Source: Chromatiales bacterium
Lineage (GTDB): Bacteria > Pseudomonadota > Gammaproteobacteria > SZUA-140
NCBI GenBank assembly: GCA_011053135.1
Contig: DRLG01000018.1
Coordinates: forward strand, 1-37,292
Direction of reading: 5' to 3'
DNA: 37,292 nucleotides
A model generated the notes under the pieces. It was not told the DNA's origin. It worked only from the letters and a program-made list of their open reading frames with translations, and ran no database searches. Below, one piece after another: positions 15,746 to 25,009 of this stretch (within the stretch, counting starts at the first letter, position 1; every line of letters starts with the position of its first letter). A program made the translations under genes and the position numbers.

Positions 15746-17013
15746 TCACGCTGCTACTCATCATCCTCGCGCTGCTCGGCGCTCCGCTATTTGCTGTGAT
15801 TGCAGCGGGAGCGATGTGGGGCTTCTACCAGGCTGAGATCGATCTCGCCGTCATGGCGATCGAATTTTTTCGCCTCGCAGAGATGCCGATGCTGGTCTCG
15901 ATTCCACTATTTACCTTTGCCGGTTATCTGCTCAGCGAGAGTCAGGCGCCAGCAAGACTGGTGCGACTCAGCAACGCACTACTGGGCTGGTTACCCGGTG
16001 GACTGGCGATCGTCGCCCTGTTCGCCTGCGCCTTTTTTACCGCCTTCACCGGCGCATCCGGTGTGACCATCGTGGCACTGGGTGCACTGCTTTTCCCTGC
16101 ACTAATGAAGGCGGGTTACAGAGAAAATTTTAATCTTGGGCTGATCACCACCTCTGGTAGCCTTGGGCTACTCTTTGCACCATCACTACCATTGATTCTT
16201 TATGCAGTGATCGTGCAGCAGATGGGCATTGGTGCACCACTCACTATTGATGAACTCTTCCTCGCCGGTATTTTGCCGGGCATGTTGATGCTACTAATGC
16301 TCTCCGGCTGGGCTATGCTACAAAATCGCAACCTGCCGACGCACACCATGGAGTGGGGAGAGGTGGTCAGCGCACTCAAAGGGTCACGCTGGGAGATACC
16401 GCTACCGTTTATCGTGCTCGGTGGTATTTATAGCGGCTTTTTTGCCGTTTCTGAAGCCGCGGCTGTCACGGCACTCTATGTGTTGATCGTTGAAGTCTTA
16501 ATCTACCGAGAGATACCTCTCAGAAAACTGCCGCAGATCATGCGCAGCTCTATGGTGCTGGTTGGTGCACTGCTGATTATTCTTGGCCTGTCACTCGCCT
16601 CAACCAACTATATGATCGATGCCGACATCCCCACCCGGATGTTCGAGTTCATCAAAGAGCATATTGATAGCCCGCTGATGTTTCTGATCCTGCTGAATAT
16701 CTTTTTATTGCTCCTCGGCGCAATGCTCGACATCTTCTCCGCACTGATTTTAATCATCCCGCTACTCCTGCCCATCGCACTCGGCTACGGCATCGACCCG
16801 GTACATCTCGGTATCATCTTCCTTGCCAACATGCAGCTTGGCTATTTCACGCCACCAGTAGGGTTAAATCTTTTCATTGCCAGCTATCGCTTCAAAAAAC
16901 CGGTGATGCAGCTCTATAAAGCGACACTTCCTTTCTTTTTTATCCTGCTGCTGGCGGTGTTAATCATCACCTATGTACCAATGCTTTCGCTCTATCTTCC
17001 AGGAAGAGAGTAG
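15739..17013 (+). CDS. dctM: TRAP transporter large permease DctM
   Basis: This is the transport subunit, a sodium-driven symporter of the ion-transporter superfamily with about 12 membrane segments over 424 residues. Family landmarks are AEMPMLVSIPLFTFAGYLLSE-like (about residues 47-67), the FTAFTGASGVTIVALG loop, SGSLGLLFAPSLPLILYA, and near the C-terminus LGIIFLANMQLGYFTPPVG. The ATG overlaps the dctQ stop by seven bases, so the two are translationally coupled. It ends the tatT-dctP-dctQ-dctM operon. Confidence 0.94.
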   Translation: MLVTLLLIILALLGAPLFAVIAAGAMWGFYQAEIDLAVMAIEFFRLAEMPMLVSIPLFTFAGYLLSESQAPARLVRLSNALLGWLPGGLAIVALFACAFFTAFTGASGVTIVALGALLFPALMKAGYRENFNLGLITTSGSLGLLFAPSLPLILYAVIVQQMGIGAPLTIDELFLAGILPGMLMLLMLSGWAMLQNRNLPTHTMEWGEVVSALKGSRWEIPLPFIVLGGIYSGFFAVSEAAAVTALYVLIVEVLIYREIPLRKLPQIMRSSMVLVGALLIILGLSLASTNYMIDADIPTRMFEFIKEHIDSPLMFLILLNIFLLLLGAMLDIFSALILIIPLLLPIALGYGIDPVHLGIIFLANMQLGYFTPPVGLNLFIASYRFKKPVMQLYKATLPFFFILLLAVLIITYVPMLSLYLPGRE

Positions 17014-17026
17014 CCATCAGGAGCTG

Positions 17027-17057
17027 TTAACACCGATCTCACCTTTGTGTTTATAAT
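17027..17057 (+). promoter_or_regulatory. Promoter for the small exported protein gene
   Basis: TTAACA (17027-17032, 5/6) and a perfect TATAAT (17052-17057) are separated by 19 bases, slightly long. It lies between dctM and the next start, so the small gene is probably an independent unit. Confidence 0.45.
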
Positions 17058-17098
17058 ACCCCGCTCAACATCTTTCATTGTCTGGAATTACACTAAAT

Positions 17099-17509
17099 AT
17101 GAGCGGAATGTCATCAATCAAAAAACGCTGGGCGCAGTGGTCATCGATCTTACTGGTTCTCCTTGGGATGGGGTTTGGCATCTCGATGTTACCAACGGGG
17201 TATAGTGAAGATCTCTCTGTGATCGGTAGCGGTAAAAATGTTGCCGTTCTGGTACACAACAAGGAGGGGGTGCGTAGCCTTATTTCGATGGGGCAGGTTG
17301 ATGATATTCGGGGGCACTATAAAGACCGTATTGAGTTCCGTATCGCGGAAAGTGGCACCCCCACAGGGGCCGAGTTTGCAAAAATAAACAGGGCACATGA
17401 GGGCACCCTGGTACTATTTAAAGGGGATGGCACCATCGCTGGAAAACTAAGCGATCTGGAGAGCAGTGCAGACCTTACAAAAAGGTTAGATCAGGCCTTT
17501 GGTTATTAA
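17099..17509 (+). CDS. Membrane-anchored or exported small protein, possibly thioredoxin-like
   Basis: I do not recognise a family with certainty. The 136 residues begin with a short basic stretch and one hydrophobic segment (about 12-30), either an uncleaved anchor or a signal peptide. The remainder alternates strands and helices in a thioredoxin-like order: NVAVLVHNKEG, an IEFRIAES strand, then GTLVLFKGDGTIAGKL and a C-terminal helix. There is no CxxC, so redox activity is not expected. The frame can start at TTG 17078, ATG 17099 or ATG 17108; none has a strong ribosome site. It converges on the cheY-like gene. Confidence 0.6.
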   Translation: MSGMSSIKKRWAQWSSILLVLLGMGFGISMLPTGYSEDLSVIGSGKNVAVLVHNKEGVRSLISMGQVDDIRGHYKDRIEFRIAESGTPTGAEFAKINRAHEGTLVLFKGDGTIAGKLSDLESSADLTKRLDQAFGY

Positions 17510-17525
17510 GGGCTGTTAGCCTTAA
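17506..17525. terminator. Dyad spanning convergent stop codons
   Basis: TTAAGG and CCTTAA flank an 8-base centre between two converging genes, and each arm contains one stop codon. It may act as a weak bidirectional terminator. No U-tract follows. Confidence 0.35.
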
Positions 17526-17884
17526 CCCAACACCTTTTTCACTGCGCCCAGCAGGCGCTCCGGGGTGAAAGGTTTCTGCAACCAGCCCGTTGCCCCAAAT
17601 GAGCGCGCCTTATCTTTCTTGAAATCACTCCCTTCCGTTGTCACCATAATGATGGGAGTGAACTTGTAGTTATCCAGCGAGCGCAGCCGCGTGACCAGGC
17701 TTATGCCACTCATATTCGGCATATTGACATCAGACAGCACCAGATCAACACTCTCCTTGCGCGCCACTTTCATCGCATCAGCACCATCAACTGCAGTCAG
17801 AACCTCATACCCCTCGCCAGTTAATATCCCTTTGACCAGATTGCGCATCGCCATAGAGTCATCTACTGCTAAAATTCGGGCCAT
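17522..17884 (-). CDS. Single-domain response regulator, CheY-like
   Basis: This is a stand-alone receiver of 120 residues. All phosphorylation residues are present: acidic pair D8-D9, phospho-acceptor D52 (LVLSDVNMP), T82/T83 (MVTTEG) and K104 (LQKPF). There is no output domain, so it must act by protein contact, as CheY or PilG do. The sequence ARILAVDDSMAMRNLV is typical of chemotaxis-type receivers. A good GGAG ribosome site lies about 8 bases upstream. No kinase, motor or chemotaxis gene is adjacent, so its partner is unknown; the hybrid kinase at the end of the window is not evidently linked. Confidence 0.9.
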   Translation of the reverse strand: MARILAVDDSMAMRNLVKGILTGEGYEVLTAVDGADAMKVARKESVDLVLSDVNMPNMSGISLVTRLRSLDNYKFTPIIMVTTEGSDFKKDKARSFGATGWLQKPFTPERLLGAVKKVLG

Positions 17885-18037
17885 TTTCCATCTCCTTATT
17901 GACTGTCCTCAGGCTCACCATAAAATCACTACCGCAGAGCCACCGCTAAGCTATATCGGCCTTTTGATACAATTCGCCACTATTTATCAGTGCCCCTTCT
18001 CACTAAGCAGAACAACCCTTGCGCTATTCACCTGGCA

Positions 18038-18256
18038 TTAAAAGGGTATATTTGCTTGCCGGTTATCGGCCTCTGCTTTACGTTCTTTACAGCGCTCTAA
18101 TATCGCCCTTTTCTCTTTGGTCGTAGCGGCACTCCAGCCGGTAATTTCATCTACCGAACGGAAACAGCCTGTGCAGATATCATCCTGATCCAGACAACAG
18201 CAGCGCAGGCAGGGAGACTCAATGGCTGTGTTACTCTCAAACACACCGTCACTCAT
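18038..18256 (-). CDS. DUF1289 family cysteine-rich small protein
   Basis: This is a 72-residue protein with the DUF1289 signature: SPCLRCCCLDQDDICTGC followed by FRSVDEITGW. The clustered cysteines suggest a metal site, but no function is established for the family (E. coli YdhL type). An AGGGGGAT ribosome site lies about 6 bases before the ATG. It lies 25 bases after the next gene on the same strand and could be cotranscribed with it. Confidence 0.82.
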   Translation of the reverse strand: MSDGVFESNTAIESPCLRCCCLDQDDICTGCFRSVDEITGWSAATTKEKRAILERCKERKAEADNRQANIPF

Positions 18257-18281
18257 CAGTTATCCCCCTGACAAGCGCTTA

Positions 18282-18734
18282 TCATTTAAAAACCACATCT
18301 TTGTCTTTTACTGAAAACGCCAGCCCAGCGACATTTTCAACGTCACGCTTAAATTTAGGTAGCGTGACACACCCACTCCAACGAGCGTTGGGTGCCAGGA
18401 TTTTATCCTGAGAATAGATCTGATAACCCGGTGCGGCAAGGTCATCACTAAACCCGGTTTGATGCGCCGAGATATTCCATTCCACCATGGTGATGGTTTT
18501 ATCACTGGCGTTATTGATCGTTATTTTAAGTGGAGATGACTCATCACAGTATGAAAGCGAATAGTTGACTGAGATACTCACCGCTTCACTCGCCTTTTTA
18601 TTCGACCACTCCTGATAGTAGAAAAAGCCGCCGATAGCACTAGCAATCACGACTAAGAGCCCCAGAGCGCCAAATATCTTTTTGGGGAAGAAAATAAACG
18701 GCAATAAGAGCAGTACAATAACGATCCATTTCAT
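18282..18734 (-). CDS. Membrane-anchored protein with beta-rich domain, function unknown
   Basis: I do not recognise this 150-residue protein. Two hydrophobic segments lie at the N-terminus (about 3-18 and 22-42), then an extracytoplasmic domain with alternating strands (AVSISVNYSLSYCDESS, KITINNASDKTITMVEWNIS). The pattern suggests a small immunoglobulin-like sandwich. Two cysteines (CDES and SGCVTLP) could form a disulfide. It sits between a LolA-like gene and the DUF1289 gene, all on the same strand. A link to envelope maintenance is only suggested by context. Confidence 0.6.
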   Translation of the reverse strand: MKWIVIVLLLLPFIFFPKKIFGALGLLVVIASAIGGFFYYQEWSNKKASEAVSISVNYSLSYCDESSPLKITINNASDKTITMVEWNISAHQTGFSDDLAAPGYQIYSQDKILAPNARWSGCVTLPKFKRDVENVAGLAFSVKDKDVVFK

Positions 18735-18774
18735 GCCGGAATTTCTATTTTAGATACCTCAACATTCCCCATCC

Positions 18775-19587
18775 TCAACGCTTAATATCCCGCCCTAAAG
18801 TGCGCGTTGAAAATTCTCGATCCTTCAATCCAACATTCACCTCAATATCTTTGACTTCATAAACAGTAGTGGAACCGGCTCTGAAGTTTTTAATTGTCGC
18901 TCTTTCCCACACCCACGCGCCATCAATCAGCCGCCAGCTAATAAGCTGTTTTTTAACCATCTTCATCTCTTTATCGAAGTAGTCGATGCGTGTTTCTAAA
19001 CAGTACTCCCACTCCTTCGTCTTGCTAAACCAGGAGATGCGCTTACCGTAAATATGGTCATGTTTCGGAATACTTTCAACCACGTAAAACTCGTTACCTT
19101 CGAGGGTCCTCACTCCAAGAAAACGGTGATCATCCTCATCAATGTCACGTAGCCGCAGGTCATCATCACTAAAGCCCCAGTCCATCTCACCGGGCGAACG
19201 TTTTGCAATGCGCTTAACGAAGCGCGTTTCAGGCAGGTAGATCCACTGGTCTGCAAGCCTCTTACTGCCGTTGACGTAGCCCCAGCGCATAAAGGCCAGC
19301 CCTTCGTTATGGGAGCCGGTGGCATAGAGAACAACCTTATCAACAACGCCATCTTTACCGCCGTAGTTTTTCCATAGACGGATGTATTCACTGGAAACCT
19401 CTCTGCCATCGGCCAGTGTGCTGGTGACCAGTAAACGTGAACGGTGATCATCCCCAGAATTTTTATAGTGGCAGCGCTGTACAATCTCTTTACCACTTAG
19501 CGCCCTGCTTTCTGCCGCGCCAACAGAGAGTGAAAGCAGCAATAATAGAGTAACAGCGAGCAGTTGAGGGGTGGCTCTGCTATTCAT
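18775..19587 (-). CDS. Outer-membrane lipoprotein-sorting-like protein (LolA-like fold)
   Basis: This is a secreted 270-residue protein resembling the LolA-like family annotated as outer membrane lipoprotein-sorting proteins. The signal peptide covers about residues 1-24 and ends GAAES. The mature part starts with a helix and YKNSGDDHRSRLLVTSTL, then has RLADQWIYLPETRFVKRIAK and DWGFSDDDLRLRDIDEDDHR, both typical of the family. Relatives usually sit beside MMPL/RND-type exporters and may carry lipids; no such exporter is present here. It follows lnt on the same strand, 39 bases after it. AGGAG lies 8 bases before the ATG. Confidence 0.75.
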   Translation of the reverse strand: MNSRATPQLLAVTLLLLLSLSVGAAESRALSGKEIVQRCHYKNSGDDHRSRLLVTSTLADGREVSSEYIRLWKNYGGKDGVVDKVVLYATGSHNEGLAFMRWGYVNGSKRLADQWIYLPETRFVKRIAKRSPGEMDWGFSDDDLRLRDIDEDDHRFLGVRTLEGNEFYVVESIPKHDHIYGKRISWFSKTKEWEYCLETRIDYFDKEMKMVKKQLISWRLIDGAWVWERATIKNFRAGSTTVYEVKDIEVNVGLKDREFSTRTLGRDIKR

Positions 19588-19626
19588 AGCGGTGGCTCCT
19601 GACGATTACCGTCCAACATGTTGCGC

Positions 19627-21114
19627 TTAGTGCCGCCGGATTAACGGCACAGCCAGTGAGATCAATATCAAAACCAGTATTGCAAGATTACCCATTGAAA
19701 CATAGGGCGTTGCGCCCTGCATCGGCACCACCTTATCACTGAGTGTCGCCTCTTCAAACTGTGGTGCAATCGATTGAAAACGGCCTCTATGGTCGATGAT
19801 TGCCGAGACACCTGTGTTGGTGGCCCGCAACATCGGGCGGCCACTCTCTTTGGCACGCATGCGTGCAATCTGCAGATGTTGATGCGGCGCACTCGAGTCT
19901 GCAAACCACGCATCGTTACTCACATTAACGAGTAGTGTCGCCTCCGGCAGCTGCATAATCACCTCTTCACCAAAGGCGTCTTCGAAACAGATCGAAATAG
20001 CGACCTTTTGCCCCGCCATCGGCAGCGGTGGCTGCTCATCCGAGCCGGCACTAAAATCTGACATCGGCACCTGAATGATATCGATCAACCCGGAGAGCCA
20101 CGTTTTCAGCGGCAGATACTCCGTGAACGGCACAAGGTGGCGTTTGTGGTAAAAACCTGTCTCACTACCAAGCGACATCATCGTGTTGTAGTAGTTGCGC
20201 TGTTCGCCATCAAGGTAGACCAGCCCTAGCAAAATATCAGTGTTGTTATTGCGCGCCTCTTCAGCGAGCCTTGCGAGAAAGTTTGTGGTCTCATGGAAGA
20301 AAACGGGTAGCGCTGTTTCAGGCCAGATAATCAGGTCACTCTCCCAGTTTTGCCGTGTGAGCTGCGCGTAAAGATCGATGGTGGGTGCCTTCATCGACGG
20401 CAACCACTTCAACTCCTGGGGAATATTACCCTGCACCAGGGTCACTTTGAGCGGCTCACCCGCGGGTGAAACCCAGTGAACCTGGTCTAGTAGCAGGCCG
20501 CCACTCCAGAGCAACACCACGCCCACAATATGGCAGGAGCGCCTGCCGATATGAATGTGATAGATGATGATGGCGATAGCTGCTGCGGTTAGCGCTACCG
20601 CAAATGAGACACCATAAACACCCAGCAGCATGGCGTAGCCACCCAGCGGCGTTTCGATCTGGCTATACCCCACATTCAGCCACGGTAGACCGGTGAACAT
20701 CCAGCCACGAATCCATTCAAACAACACCCATACCGCTGGAAAACACCACAACAGTGCCGCCGTTGACGACAAATTAAAACGTTTCCTGAATTTTACCACC
20801 GTCCCTCCAGCCAGTGCTGGAAAGGTCGAAAATACCAGCACAAACATCGACGTGATAAACAGTGATAGTGGCAGATTTACATTGCCGTAATAGTAGATGC
20901 TAATAAACACCCACCACATTCCAACACCAAACATGCCGATACCAAACAGCAGGCCGCGCCACATTGCGCGGCGCACACTGCTATCAAGCCACAAAAGAAA
21001 AATAGTGACTAGCGAGACAATCGCCAAAGGGTAGAGTTCATAAGGCGCAAAGGCGAACGGCAGCAGCCCACCTGCGATCAATGCCAGCAGATCACCGCGC
21101 CATGTTGCAAACAT
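19627..21114 (-). CDS. lnt: Apolipoprotein N-acyltransferase
   Basis: Lnt adds the third acyl chain to the N-terminal cysteine of lipoproteins in the inner membrane. The first 215 residues contain several membrane helices, and a nitrilase-type periplasmic domain follows. The catalytic triad is visible as E266 (WPETALP), K324 (YHKRHLVPFTEYLP) and C376 (ISICFED). The 495-residue length is normal. AGGGG lies about 9 bases upstream of the ATG, just after the corC stop. The order corC-lnt is conserved in enterobacteria. Confidence 0.95.
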   Translation of the reverse strand: MFATWRGDLLALIAGGLLPFAFAPYELYPLAIVSLVTIFLLWLDSSVRRAMWRGLLFGIGMFGVGMWWVFISIYYYGNVNLPLSLFITSMFVLVFSTFPALAGGTVVKFRKRFNLSSTAALLWCFPAVWVLFEWIRGWMFTGLPWLNVGYSQIETPLGGYAMLLGVYGVSFAVALTAAAIAIIIYHIHIGRRSCHIVGVVLLWSGGLLLDQVHWVSPAGEPLKVTLVQGNIPQELKWLPSMKAPTIDLYAQLTRQNWESDLIIWPETALPVFFHETTNFLARLAEEARNNNTDILLGLVYLDGEQRNYYNTMMSLGSETGFYHKRHLVPFTEYLPLKTWLSGLIDIIQVPMSDFSAGSDEQPPLPMAGQKVAISICFEDAFGEEVIMQLPEATLLVNVSNDAWFADSSAPHQHLQIARMRAKESGRPMLRATNTGVSAIIDHRGRFQSIAPQFEEATLSDKVVPMQGATPYVSMGNLAILVLILISLAVPLIRRH

Positions 21115-21126
21115 CCGGGCGACCCC

Positions 21127-22002
21127 TTAATGGTCGTTCGGCGAGGTAGTCGCGTCATCCGCCTGTAAAGTCATCTGCAATAGATGGATACGCCGGCTAT
21201 CGGCGTGCAGTACCTTAAAGTGGAAACGACCAATCTCACATTTCTCACCACGTTTTGGCAGGTGACCAAAAGTGCGCATCATCAGACCACCGATGGTGTC
21301 GAAATCTTCATCGCTGAACTCAGCCCCGAAATAGTCATTGAACTCTTCTATCGGGGTAAGCGCCTTAATGGTAAAACTCACATCACTATGTTTCATGATG
21401 TAGCTATCCTCAGCCACATCATGCTCATCGATGATCTCACCGACGATCTGTTCCAGCACATCTTCAATCGTCACCAGACCGTCGATGCCACCGTACTCAT
21501 CCACCACGATCGCCATGTGGTTACGGCTGGCGCGAAAATCCTTCAGCAGCACATTAAGACGTTTGCTATCGGGGATAAACGCAGCCGGGCGCAACACATC
21601 ACGCACATTGAATCGCTTGCTGCCACCATCAAGTGCATAGGCGAGCAGATCTTTGGCGAGCAGAATCCCTTCAACCTCATCCTTGCCATCACCAATCACC
21701 GGGAAACGGGAGTGCGCTGATTTAACAACCACTGGCAAGATCTCCTTGAGCGATGCATCACGTTCCACCACCACCATCTGTGAGCGTGGGATCATGATAT
21801 CCCGCACCTGCATCTCAGAGACTTCCAGTACCCCTTCGATCATCGTCAGGGCATCGGCATCGAGCAGATGGCGCTGCTGAGACTCACGCAGTGTCTCGAT
21901 AAGTTCAATACGATCCGCCGGTTCCTGCGCGAATGCCTTCTTCAGTTTGCCCAAGAAGCCATCTTTGCCAGTCACCGGCTCGGGCGATCGATCACTGTTC
22001 AT
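21127..22002 (-). CDS. corC: CorC/YbeX-type CBS-domain protein
   Basis: This 291-residue cytoplasmic protein has a pair of CBS domains (about 66-185, including [14 protein letters not shown] and [24 protein letters not shown]) and a C-terminal CorC_HlyC transporter-associated domain (about 205-280). It lacks the membrane domain of the larger CorB-type proteins. CorC has been linked to magnesium and cobalt efflux and to ribosome-related phenotypes through its gene neighbours. It sits between ybeY and lnt, 12 bases before lnt, in the conserved order. Confidence 0.92.
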   Translation of the reverse strand: MNSDRSPEPVTGKDGFLGKLKKAFAQEPADRIELIETLRESQQRHLLDADALTMIEGVLEVSEMQVRDIMIPRSQMVVVERDASLKEILPVVVKSAHSRFPVIGDGKDEVEGILLAKDLLAYALDGGSKRFNVRDVLRPAAFIPDSKRLNVLLKDFRASRNHMAIVVDEYGGIDGLVTIEDVLEQIVGEIIDEHDVAEDSYIMKHSDVSFTIKALTPIEEFNDYFGAEFSDEDFDTIGGLMMRTFGHLPKRGEKCEIGRFHFKVLHADSRRIHLLQMTLQADDATTSPNDH

Positions 22003-22044
22003 CGTTGAACCGCTCCAGCTTTCATTGTTTCTCCGTTCAGAAAA

Positions 22045-22566
22045 TCAAACATTGTCATCATATTCCACTGTACCATCATTCATATACGGGTCATCGAATC
22101 CCAAGTATGCCATGATCTTTCTTTCCAGATCTTCCATTTCATCCGCAGCCAGATCATCAAGATGATCATAACCACGCAGGTGCAACACCCCATGCACCAC
22201 CAGATGCGCCCAGTGGGCGCGTGCCGTTTTACCCTGCGCCAGCGCCTCCTGAGCCACTAACGGGGCGCAGATAACGAGATCGCCCAGCAGTGGTAATGGC
22301 ACATCAGCGGGAGGCTCAAACGGGAATGAGAGCACATTGGTCGGCCCACGCTTTGCCCGGTACTGCTGATTGAGGGAGGCACTTTCATCCTTTTCGACCA
22401 GACGAATGGTGAGCGCCACTTCGCCCATTTTACCTTCAAGCGCAGCCTTCACCCACTGTTCCAGATCTGCCTGCGTCGGTAGTGCCGCCTCCTGTGGCGG
22501 CTGTAAAGCAATCTGCAGGTCAAGCTCCAGATGCGGATTCTGAGGCGGATCTGGTTCAGCGTTCAC
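22045..22566 (-). CDS. ybeY: Endoribonuclease YbeY
   Basis: YbeY is a metal-dependent endoribonuclease needed for 16S rRNA 3' maturation and ribosome quality control. The zinc-binding motif HGVLHLRGYDH is present near the C-terminus, preceded by GPTNVLSFPFE. The frame is open to 22608, but the first codons are a run of Arg residues encoded by the end of ybeZ in another frame. I prefer GTG at 22566, which gives 173 residues starting near the domain and overlaps the ybeZ stop by 11 bases. Such overlaps fit translational coupling. Confidence 0.92.
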   Translation of the reverse strand: MNAEPDPPQNPHLELDLQIALQPPQEAALPTQADLEQWVKAALEGKMGEVALTIRLVEKDESASLNQQYRAKRGPTNVLSFPFEPPADVPLPLLGDLVICAPLVAQEALAQGKTARAHWAHLVVHGVLHLRGYDHLDDLAADEMEDLERKIMAYLGFDDPYMNDGTVEYDDNV

Positions 22567-23560
22567 GCCGCCCACTCTCCCTCTCTTCCTGCGCCTCCTT
22601 TGTGGCATAGGCCTGTACGATTCGCTGCACCAACGGGTGGCGCACCACGTCCTGTGATTCGAAAAAAGTAAAGCTGATACCGTTGATCTCTTTCAACACT
22701 TCGATCACATGGCGCAGCCCGGAGGCGCTACCGCGCGGCAGATCGATCTGCGTCACATCACCGGTCACGACAACAGTCGAACCAAAACCGACCCGCGTCA
22801 GAAACATCTTCATCTGTTCAACGGTGGTATTCTGCGCCTCGTCGAGAATGATAAAAGACTCATTCAGGGTACGCCCGCGCATATAGGCGAGCGGCGCAAC
22901 CTCAATCACATTCTGTTCGATCAGTTTAGCTACACGCTCAAAGCCGAGCATCTCATACAGCGCATCGTAGAGTGGGCGCAGGTAGGGGTCGATCTTCTGC
23001 GCCAGATCGCCTGGCAGAAAACCGAGCCGCTCCCCCGCCTCGACCGCAGGGCGCACCAGCAGAATGCGTCTCACCTCTTCCTTCTCCAGCGCCTCAACCG
23101 CACAGGCGACTGCAAGGTAGGTTTTACCAGTACCGGCGGGGCCGATGCCAAAGTTGATCTCATGGCTCAGAATACGCTGCAGATACATCGCCTGATTGAT
23201 GCCACGCCCTTTGATGCCACCCTTTCTGGTCTGTATCTGGACACTCTCAACCACCTGCTGCTCCAGCTCTTTGAGCGCAGGGGCGGAGTGCAACGCCAGC
23301 TGCACCTGCGACGGAGCTAATGTTGCGCCATCGGTTTCGGCATAGAGCGTCTTCAGTAGGCGGCTCGCTTCAATCACCGCATCGGGGTTGCCAACCAGGC
23401 GGAAGTCGTTACCACGGTTGCTAATTTGTATACCAAAATGCGCTTCAATCTGGCGGATGTGGCCATCAAACTGCCCACAAAGTTCGACCAGACGCTGGTT
23501 ATCGACAGGCTCTAACAGCAGTTCACTCGTTTGTTGATTATCGCTCAAGATTAAATTCAC
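22556..23560 (-). CDS. ybeZ: PhoH-like ATPase YbeZ
   Basis: This is a PhoH-family NTPase with an N-terminal KH-like region (about 1-90). The Walker A motif is GPAGTGKT (140-147) and the Walker B motif is FIILDEAQ (D240-E241). At 334 residues it is close to the family length. YbeZ is thought to work with YbeY in rRNA processing, which the overlapping genes here support. The C-terminus is a charged tail (QEERESGRRER). Confidence 0.94.
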   Translation of the reverse strand: MNLILSDNQQTSELLLEPVDNQRLVELCGQFDGHIRQIEAHFGIQISNRGNDFRLVGNPDAVIEASRLLKTLYAETDGATLAPSQVQLALHSAPALKELEQQVVESVQIQTRKGGIKGRGINQAMYLQRILSHEINFGIGPAGTGKTYLAVACAVEALEKEEVRRILLVRPAVEAGERLGFLPGDLAQKIDPYLRPLYDALYEMLGFERVAKLIEQNVIEVAPLAYMRGRTLNESFIILDEAQNTTVEQMKMFLTRVGFGSTVVVTGDVTQIDLPRGSASGLRHVIEVLKEINGISFTFFESQDVVRHPLVQRIVQAYATKEAQEERESGRRER

Positions 23561-23650
23561 ACCATTGATGAGAAAAGAGAAGAGACGGCATCGACAGCGC
23601 CGCCGTTGTGATCGCTACCGAGTGGCTGTGACAGAGTGTGCTGGAAACCG

Positions 23651-25009
23651 CTATGCAACGTGGCGACCACTGTTAGGGGCAAGCCGTGAAACCAGCTCGC
23701 CACGCAGCGAATTCGGCAGCGCCTCGGTGATGCGTACCGTCACAAACTGACCAATCACCGACGGATCTGCCGTCAAATTGACCCAACGATTATTTTCGGT
23801 ACGCCCTGCCACCTGTGCCGGGTCTTTTTTCGAGAGACGCTCGACCAGCACTCGCTGCTCCGTGCCAACCATCGATGCACTGATCGCGGCGGTCATCTCG
23901 ATAATACGTCTCTGGAGCTCAGCAAGCCGCTGCTGCTTGACGGCATGCGGAACATCATCTGGCAGCGCCGCAGCCGGGGTGCCGGGGCGTGCGCTATAAA
24001 TAAAGCTGAAGGAGTGATCAAAACCGAGCGCTTCAATCAGCTCCATAGTGGCGCGATGATCGGCATCCGACTCACCGGGGAAACCGATAATAAAGTCAGA
24101 CGACAGACTGATATCGGGGCGCACCTCGCGCAGGCGGCGAATCTTCGATTTATATTCCAGCACGGTGTGGCCACGCTTCATCGCCCCAAGAATACGATCT
24201 GAGCCACTCTGCACCGGCAGATGGAGATGACTAACCAGTTCAGGCACTTCACGATAGACTTCGATCAGGCTGTCACTAAACTCAACCGGGTGCGAGGTGG
24301 TAAAACGAATGCGGTCAATGCCTTCGATGCTGGCGACATAGGTGATCAGTAATGCGAGATCGGCCTCGGTACCGTCCTCCATCTCATAACGGTAGGCGTT
24401 GACGTTCTGACCCAGTAGATTCACCTCACGCACCCCCTGACTGGCGAGCGACGATATTTCACTGAGGAGATCATCAAACGGGCGGCTAAACTCTTCGCCG
24501 CGCGTGTAAGGGACCACGCAGAAGGTGCAGTATTTACTGCACCCTTCCATGATCGACACAAACGCTGTCGGCCCGTCAGCCTTCGGTTCCGGCATGCAGT
24601 CAAACTTTTCAATCTCGGGAAAGCTGATATCGATCACAGGCTGCCGCTGCTGCTCCACCTCATTTAACATCTGCGGCAGACGATGAAATGTCTGCGGACC
24701 AAAGACCAGATCGACAAAAGGGGCGCGCGCTCGAATCGCATCACCCTCCTGACTCGCGACACAGCCACCGACACCGATCACGGTATTGGGCCGCTGCGCT
24801 TTCATCTCGCGCCAGCGACCCAGCTGGTGAAATACTTTCTCCTGCGCTTTTTCGCGAATCGAACAGGTGTTGAGTAGCAGAATATCCGCCTCTTCAGCCG
24901 AATCAACCCGCTGTACGCCGTGAGATGCCGCGAGCACCTCCGCCATTTTGGCCGAGTCATACTCGTTCATCTGACAGCCAAAGGTCTTAATGTATAATTT
25001 ATGCGCCAT
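23651..25009 (-). CDS. miaB: tRNA-2-methylthio-N6-dimethylallyladenosine synthase MiaB
   Basis: MiaB is a radical-SAM enzyme that adds the methylthio group to i6A37 in tRNAs reading U-starting codons. The N-terminal cluster ligands are C12 ([10 protein letters not shown]), C48 (LNTCSIRE) and C82 (VGGCVAS). The radical-SAM cluster ligands are C156, C160 and C163 (CSKYCTFC). A C-terminal TRAM domain follows (about 380-445). The length of 452 residues is typical. It heads the miaB-ybeZ-ybeY-corC-lnt run, with a 90-base gap before ybeZ. Confidence 0.96.
   Translation of the reverse strand: MAHKLYIKTFGCQMNEYDSAKMAEVLAASHGVQRVDSAEEADILLLNTCSIREKAQEKVFHQLGRWREMKAQRPNTVIGVGGCVASQEGDAIRARAPFVDLVFGPQTFHRLPQMLNEVEQQRQPVIDISFPEIEKFDCMPEPKADGPTAFVSIMEGCSKYCTFCVVPYTRGEEFSRPFDDLLSEISSLASQGVREVNLLGQNVNAYRYEMEDGTEADLALLITYVASIEGIDRIRFTTSHPVEFSDSLIEVYREVPELVSHLHLPVQSGSDRILGAMKRGHTVLEYKSKIRRLREVRPDISLSSDFIIGFPGESDADHRATMELIEALGFDHSFSFIYSARPGTPAAALPDDVPHAVKQQRLAELQRRIIEMTAAISASMVGTEQRVLVERLSKKDPAQVAGRTENNRWVNLTADPSVIGQFVTVRITEALPNSLRGELVSRLAPNSGRHVA

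Noticed and set aside
22709-23320. A 203-codon rightward frame over ybeZ
   Set aside because: Antisense to a conserved PhoH-type gene with intact Walker motifs; no family signal.
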